Positions 44,257 through 48,957 of a stretch of DNA of 48,957 nt are shown in pieces (the first letter of the stretch is position 1; each line of letters starts with the position of its first letter). This stretch comes from Polaribacter sargassicola (lineage in GTDB: Bacteria; Bacteroidota; Bacteroidia; Flavobacteriales; Flavobacteriaceae). The position numbers were made by a program, and so were the translations under genes. Where the stretch lies: contig NZ_JAHDAU010000014.1 of the NCBI RefSeq assembly GCF_021991835.1, positions 1 to 48,957 of the forward strand, in the 5' to 3' direction. The notes beneath the pieces are model-generated. The model saw only the letters and a list, made by a program, of their open reading frames with translations, searched no databases and was not told the DNA's origin.

Positions 44257-44327
44257 ACGCAACTTTTATCGCGTACTGATGCAGTTGAAGTTGCGTCCTG
44301 ACGGAGTAAAAGTTGCGTCAGGACGCA
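44257..44327. repeat. overlapping, mutually exclusive dyads
   Basis: TGCGTCCTGACG (44292-44303) and CGTCAGGACGCA (44316-44327) are a perfect 12-bp inverted repeat. ACGCAACTTTTA (44257-44268) and TAAAAGTTGCGT (44307-44318) are another. They share 44316-44318, so both cannot form fully. AAGTTGCGT also occurs directly twice. The GC content is much higher than around it. From 44328 to 44558 nothing further is recognisable. Confidence 0.7.
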
Positions 44328-44558
44328 TCTGAGTAAAGGTCAATTTGCATAAAAATGCGTAAAATTTGGGCTAAAAAGCCTTTTTTTGATGTCTTTTTTT
44401 CTGAAAAAAACCTTGAAAATCACTCGAAAATCGGACTAAAATCACCCTTTTTTTGAGTAAAAATTGATGTGAAAAAGGCTTTCATTTTTGCTTTTTTTAA
44501 TGGTGTTTTAGGTCTTAAAATAGGTGTTAAAAACTTACTTTTAGAAGTGTTGGAAAGT

Positions 44559-46165
44559 GGTCTTCGAGCGAAGTCGAGAAGCAGTATTTGGTATTAACTC
44601 TAAGATCTCGACTCTGCTTGATCACCGTTGTTTATTGTCTTTTGGTTCTTGTTTATTATAGTTGGTCTTCGAGAATAGTCAAGAGTAAGTTCTGGGTTTA
44701 ATTTAGAAGCGGTCTTCGAGCGATGGTTACTGAGCGGAGTCGAAGTAAGTCGGAAGTGGTCTTCGAGCGGAGTCGAGAAGTGTTGTTTAGTATCAATTCT
44801 AAGATCTCGACTCCGCTCGATCACCGCAGTTTATTGCCTTTTGGTTCTTGTTTATTATAGTTGGTCTGCGAGAATAATCAAGAGTAAGTTCTGAGTTTAA
44901 TTAAAAAGTGGTTTTCGAGCGTTGATTACAGAGCGGAGTCGAAGTAAGTCGGAAGTGGTCTTCGAGCGATGGTTACAGAGCGGAGTCGAAGTAAGTCGAG
45001 AAGTGTTGTTTAGTATTAATTCCAAGATCTCGACTCCGCTCGATCACCATAGTTTATTACTTTTCTGTTATTGTTCATTATAGTTGGTCTTCGAGAATAG
45101 TCAAGAGAAAGTTCTAAGTATAATTAAGAAGCGGTCTTCGAACGGTGGTTACAGAGCGGAATCGAAGTAAGTCGGGAAGTATTGTTTAGTATTAATTCTA
45201 AGATCTTGACTCCGCTCGACCACCGTAGTTTTTTGTTTATCTGTTATTGTTTATTATAGTTGGTCTTCGAGAATAGTCAAGAGTAAGTTCTGAGTATAAT
45301 TAAGAAGCGGTCTTCGAGCGATGGTTGCAGAACGAAGTCAAAGTAAGTCAGGAGGTGGTCTTCGAGCGAAGTCGAGAAGTATTGTTTAATATTAACTCTA
45401 AGATCTTGACTCCGCTCGATCACCGTAGTTTTTTATTTTTCTGTTATTGTTTATTATAGTTGGTCTTCGAGAATAGTCAAGAGTAAGTTCTGAGTATAAT
45501 TAAGAAGTGGTCTTCGAGATATGGTTGCTGAGCGAAGTCGAAGTAAGTCGAGAAGTATTGTTTAGTATTAATTCTAAGATCTCGACTTCGCTCGATCACC
45601 GTAGTTTATTGTCTTTTAGTTCTTGTTCATTATGATTAATCTTCCAGAATAGTTAAGAGTAAGTTCTGAGTTTAATTAAGAAGCGGTCTTCGAGCGATGG
45701 TTGCAGAGCGGAGTCGAAGTAAGTCGAGAAGCAGTATTTAGTATTAACTCTAAGATCTCGACTCCGCTCGATCACCGTAGTTTTTTGTTTATTTGTTCTT
45801 GTTCATTATAATTAATCTTCGAGTATAGTCAATAATAATTTTTGAGTATAATTAAGAAGTGGTCTTCGAGCGGTGGTTATAGAGCGGAGTCGAAGTAAGT
45901 CGGGAGGTGGTCTTCGAGCGGAGTCGAGAAGTATTGTTTAGTGTCAGCTCTAAGATCTCGACTTCGCTCGATCACCGTAGTTTTTTGTTTTTCTGTTATT
46001 GTATATTATAGTTGGTATTCGAGAATAGTCAAGAGTAAGTTCCGAGTTTAATTAAGAATCGGTCTTCGAGGGTGGTTGCTGAGCGGAGTCGAAGTAAGTC
46101 GAGAAGTGTTGTTTAGTATTCATTTCAAAATCTCGACTTCGCTCGATCACCATAGTTTTTTTGCC
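44559..46165. repeat. family 2 hairpin repeat array, nine units
   Basis: Each unit has a left arm like TCGAGCGGAGTCGAGA and a right arm TCTCGACTCCGCTCGA (16-bp perfect in good copies, GGT/ACC beyond with two mismatches), a loop of about 26-28 nt related to GTGTTGTTTAGTATTAATTC, and a linker with TTATAGTTGGTCTTCGAGA and AAGTTCTGAGTTTAATTAAG. Right arms lie near 44605, 44806, 45028, 45206, 45406, 45580, 45755, 45955 and 46131, so spacing is close to 175 or 200 bp, once about 223 bp. The steps of about 24 bp come from extra GAGCGATGGTTACAGAGCGG or GAAGTAAGTCG segments in some left arms. No gene is seen inside. Confidence 0.9.
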
Positions 46166-47092
46166 TTATTTGCTCTTGGGCATTATATTTAGGTCCCGCT
46201 AACTCATCATGGGTGTACTCTATTTCGATTCCTTATTAGGCTGTGGAGGTGTAGGCAATCGTTTTACTCATAAAAAATACAAAAATAGATTTCTGTATGA
46301 GCTTTAAAATAAGATCATTATTTATTGAAATAATTCTTATAAGTAATTTTAATTAATACAGAATCTTTAAAAGAAGGTTCTTTTTATTTTGTGATTCTAA
46401 ATGTATCTGAATTATAATTAGAAAAAGCACAATTATAAAAAGGAATACTGCTTTTCATAGAATTTGATTTGGATGTTAATCTTAAAAGTGTAAATTTACA
46501 CCACAATAAATAAATAATGAATCAATTTTAAAGTATTCAATGTTAATTTCTTGTAAAAAAATAAGTATTGCTATTTTTTAGATGTTAAGGTGTATTCCTT
46601 TGTAGTCTGATTATGTGATATAGTGGTAAGGTACCATGATAACATAGAAAAATTAAATGTAAAGTTATGTATATTCCCCTTTTTGAATACAGCACTTTTT
46701 TGGGTGGTTTTTTTAATATTTCTGAGTTTTTGTTAAGTAGAAAGACTATAATAAAAACATGTGGATAGAATAAAAACAGTATATCATTCGCTTAAAGGGT
46801 TCAACGTTTATACGTCCTTTCAATTTTTACACTTCGTAAAAGAAATATATTCTTTTGCCAATTCTGATGCTTTTTTTAAAATACTTCGCGTATCAGAAAA
46901 AAAAGTAAACCATAGTATTTATGGGTACTTTTTAATTAAATTCAATCAAAAAAAGTCACTTAAGTATAATCAAATTACAAGTTTTAATACTTTATTCAGC
47001 TATTTAATCAATCATAATTTATGTGTTTAAATAGTTTATAGAGTGTTAGTTGTATTGTAAAAAAAAAGAAAAATAAAAAATAAATAATAATT
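46166..47092. other. long intergenic region upstream of the polysaccharide cluster
   Basis: About 930 bp. It holds a perfect 14-bp palindrome GTGTAAATTTACAC (46488-46501), a possible operator. A GTG-started frame (46761-47030, 89 codons) gives a protein with no recognisable family and is not called a gene. No NusG-like UpxY antiterminator gene, common at the head of such clusters, is present. The ugd promoter was not located with confidence. Confidence 0.5.
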
Positions 47093-48415
47093 ATGAATAT
47101 AGCAGTAGTAGGTTCAGGATATGTAGGGTTAGTTTCAGGAACATGTTTTTCAGAAATGGGAAACAAAGTAACTTGTGTTGATATTGACGAGAAAAAGATT
47201 CAAAAATTAGAAGAAGGAATTCTTCCTATTTATGAGCCAGGTTTAGAGCAAATGGTATTAAAGAATGTAAAGAATCAAAATTTATTTTTTACAACTAATT
47301 TATCAGAGGCAATCTCAGACGCAGAAGTTGTATTTATTGCTGTAGGAACCCCAATGGGAGATGATGGGTCTGCCGATTTACAATATGTTTTGTCTGTGGC
47401 AAAATCTATTGGTCAAACCATGCAAAAAAAGTTAATAGTTGTAGATAAGTCTACAGTGCCAATTGGTACAGCAGACAAAGTAAAAGCAACCATACAAGCA
47501 GAGTTAGATGCAAGAGAAGTAGCACTAGAGTTTAGTGTGGTTTCTAACCCAGAGTTTTTAAAAGAAGGAGCTGCCATCGATGATTTTATGAAGCCAGACA
47601 GAGTGGTGATAGGAGCCGATGCTGAGTATGCTTTCGAAAAAATGAAGCAATTGTATTCGCCTTTCTTTAGAACGCACGATCGTTTTATTACTATGGACAT
47701 CCGTTCTGCAGAAATGACAAAGTATGCAGCCAATACCATGTTAGCAACAAAAATTTCATTTATGAATGAGATTGCAAATATCTGTGAAAGAGTAGGGGCA
47801 GATGCCAATATGGTAAGAATCGGTATTGGTTCTGATAAAAGAATTGGATATAGTTTTATATACCCAGGTGCAGGTTACGGAGGATCTTGTTTTCCAAAAG
47901 ACGTAAAAGCCTTAAAAAAGATTGCCGAAGAGCATGGTTATAAAGCAGGTTTAATAGAGTCTGTAGAAAATGTAAATGACGCGCAAAAGTTGGTGATTGC
48001 TCATAAAATCGTAAAAAGATTCGGAGAAGATTTATCAGGAAAAACTTTTGGTTTATGGGGATTGGCATTTAAGCCAGGTACCGATGATATGAGAGAAGCT
48101 CCGGCTATTTATATTGTAAAAGAATTAGAAAAAAGAGGTGCTAAAGTAAAGGCTTATGATCCAAAAGCCATAGAAGAAGCACAAGAGTTTTACTTAAAGG
48201 ATGCAAAAAACATCACTTACTGTAGCTCTAAATACGAAGTATTGCAAGATGCAGATGCTTTGATCTTATTAACTGAGTGGAAAGAGTTTAGATCACCAGA
48301 TTTTGTAGAGATTAAGCAGCAATTAAAGCAACCTATTATTTTTGATGGTAGAAACCAATACAATGCCTTTAATTTAGAAGAGCAAGGTTTTGAATACTTC
48401 CAAATAGGAAAATAA
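47093..48415 (+). CDS. ugd: UDP-glucose 6-dehydrogenase
   Basis: 440-aa cytoplasmic enzyme that oxidises UDP-glucose to UDP-glucuronate with two NAD+. The Rossmann start is MNIAVVGSGYVGLVSG, with VCVDID-like acidic residue at the strand-2 end (TCVDIDEKKI). SNPEFLKEGAAIDDF and GYGGSCFPKDV with catalytic Cys266 are present, and WGLAFKPGTDDMREAP marks the C-terminal domain. With the GDP-fucose gene that follows 4 bp later, it opens a capsule, O-antigen or exopolysaccharide cluster. Confidence 0.96.
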   Translation: MNIAVVGSGYVGLVSGTCFSEMGNKVTCVDIDEKKIQKLEEGILPIYEPGLEQMVLKNVKNQNLFFTTNLSEAISDAEVVFIAVGTPMGDDGSADLQYVLSVAKSIGQTMQKKLIVVDKSTVPIGTADKVKATIQAELDAREVALEFSVVSNPEFLKEGAAIDDFMKPDRVVIGADAEYAFEKMKQLYSPFFRTHDRFITMDIRSAEMTKYAANTMLATKISFMNEIANICERVGADANMVRIGIGSDKRIGYSFIYPGAGYGGSCFPKDVKALKKIAEEHGYKAGLIESVENVNDAQKLVIAHKIVKRFGEDLSGKTFGLWGLAFKPGTDDMREAPAIYIVKELEKRGAKVKAYDPKAIEEAQEFYLKDAKNITYCSSKYEVLQDADALILLTEWKEFRSPDFVEIKQQLKQPIIFDGRNQYNAFNLEEQGFEYFQIGK

Positions 48416-48419
48416 AAAG

Positions 48420-48957
48420 ATGCAAAAAGATTTAAAAATATACATAGCTGGTCATCGAGGCATGGTAGGTTCTGCCGTTTGGAGAGCTTTAGAAAAGAAA
48501 GGGTACAGTAATTTAATAGGTAGAACAAGTAAAGAACTAGACTTAAAAGATCAAAAAGCAGTTTTAAGTTTTTTAGAAGAAGAACAACCAGCAGCTATTA
48601 TTGATGCAGCCGCACGAGTAGGTGGTATTTTAGCAAATAATGATTATCCATATCAATTTTTAATGGAGAACATGCAAATTCAAAACAATCTAATTGATGG
48701 TGCATTAAAATTTGGTATAGAGAAGTTTATATTTTTAGGTAGTTCATGTATTTATCCAAAATTTGCACCTCAACCATTAAAAGAGTCGTATTTATTAACC
48801 GATTCTTTAGAACCAACCAATGAGTGGTACGCAGTTGCAAAAATTACAGGAGTAAAATTATGCCAAGCCATTAGAAAACAATTTGGTAAAGATTATGTAA
48901 GTTTAATGCCAACCAATTTGTATGGTTATTTCGATAATTTTGATTTAAAAACCTCTC
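48420..48957 (+). CDS. fcl: GDP-L-fucose synthase (3' end beyond the window)
   Basis: The first 179 codons are in the window; the full protein would be about 310-320 aa. This NADPH-dependent epimerase/reductase converts GDP-4-keto-6-deoxymannose to GDP-L-fucose. The nucleotide-binding motif is AGHRGMVGSAV near the N-terminus. The catalytic set is Ser in GSSCIYP, Tyr137 and Lys141 in WYAVAKITG, and PTNLYG follows. The usual LYGPNDNF appears as LYGYFDNF, a small variation. GDP-mannose dehydratase is expected further along the cluster. Confidence 0.93.
   Translation, partial: MQKDLKIYIAGHRGMVGSAVWRALEKKGYSNLIGRTSKELDLKDQKAVLSFLEEEQPAAIIDAAARVGGILANNDYPYQFLMENMQIQNNLIDGALKFGIEKFIFLGSSCIYPKFAPQPLKESYLLTDSLEPTNEWYAVAKITGVKLCQAIRKQFGKDYVSLMPTNLYGYFDNFDLKTS

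Noticed and set aside
44600..44824. Minus-strand frame in family 2 repeats (also one at 39077-39274)
   Set aside because: The peptide is encoded by the hairpin arms and is not kept open in the other units.
38065..46165. Repeat arrays considered as CRISPR
   Set aside because: Units are 175-370 bp, repeats are not separated by unique spacers of uniform length, and no cas gene is present.
46761..47030. 89-codon frame upstream of ugd, GTG start
   Set aside because: No recognisable family, unusual start and AT-rich composition; it could be real but I cannot support it. It does not resemble the UpxY antiterminators expected before such clusters.
47413..47808. 131-codon antisense frame within ugd
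   Set aside because: Shadow of a strongly supported enzyme gene.

Overview
The window is AT-rich DNA from a Bacteroidota chromosome, most likely a marine member of the Flavobacteriaceae (Polaribacter-like; the genus is an inference). Supporting this are SusC/SusD pairs, lipoproteins with Cys-Ser-Asp-Asp type N-termini, a sensor protein that combines a beta-propeller, a Y_Y_Y domain and a LuxR-type HTH, Bacteroidota -7 promoter boxes (TAnnTTTG), PPK2-type polyphosphate kinases and a Bacteroidota-type HU protein. No rRNA, tRNA, CRISPR array or transposase was seen.

Region 1 (1-6374) is mostly housekeeping or accessory. A secreted alpha/beta-hydrolase-like protein sits in what looks like a single-gene cassette. 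It has a short inverted repeat at each edge and a strongly foldable element at its 3' end, and it is inserted directly after the stop codon of an LpxR-type lipid A deacylase. Two tandem PPK2 polyphosphate kinases, an ArsC/LMW-phosphatase-like protein, an Smr-domain protein and a cysteine desulfurase follow.

Region 2 (6730-15412) is central sugar metabolism. An alpha-glucoside operon holds beta-phosphoglucomutase, a GH65 phosphorylase, a secreted esterase and a cytoplasmic GH13. A LacI-type regulator converges on it, and a KDG kinase plus KDPG aldolase operon is divergent from the regulator. Two similar CG-centred operators lie in the lacI-kdgK gap. The lacI gene has no ATG, GTG or TTG start ahead of its HTH. 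An EamA transporter and two minor genes follow.

Region 3 (17642-38064) is a complete polysaccharide utilisation locus for beta-1,3-glucan (laminarin): SusR-like sensor, SusC, SusD, a surface glycan-binding lipoprotein, a GH16 lipoprotein, a clan GH-A lipoprotein, a cytoplasmic GH149-type beta-1,3-glucan phosphorylase, a GH17 lipoprotein, a GH30 lipoprotein and a GPH/MFS sugar transporter. The inferred flow is surface cleavage by GH16, import by SusCD, periplasmic trimming by GH17, GH30 and the GH-A enzyme, inner-membrane uptake by the MFS protein, and phosphorolysis to alpha-glucose 1-phosphate. No GH3 beta-glucosidase is present.

Region 4 (38065-47092) is unusually gene-poor. Two families of long, hairpin-rich repeats occupy most of it. 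Family 1 (unit about 310-370 bp) lies on both sides of a PAP2 phosphatase and an ArfB-like rescue factor. Family 2 (unit about 175-200 bp, with a 16-bp-arm hairpin) forms a nine-unit array downstream of an HU-family gene and appears again beside family 1. The HU gene has a long structured leader and strong double terminators, followed by a nest of competing dyads. One hairpin in family 1 exists in two sequence versions that both keep perfect pairing, which suggests selection on structure.

Region 5 (47093-end) is the start of a surface-polysaccharide cluster: UDP-glucose dehydrogenase and a GDP-L-fucose synthase cut by the window end.
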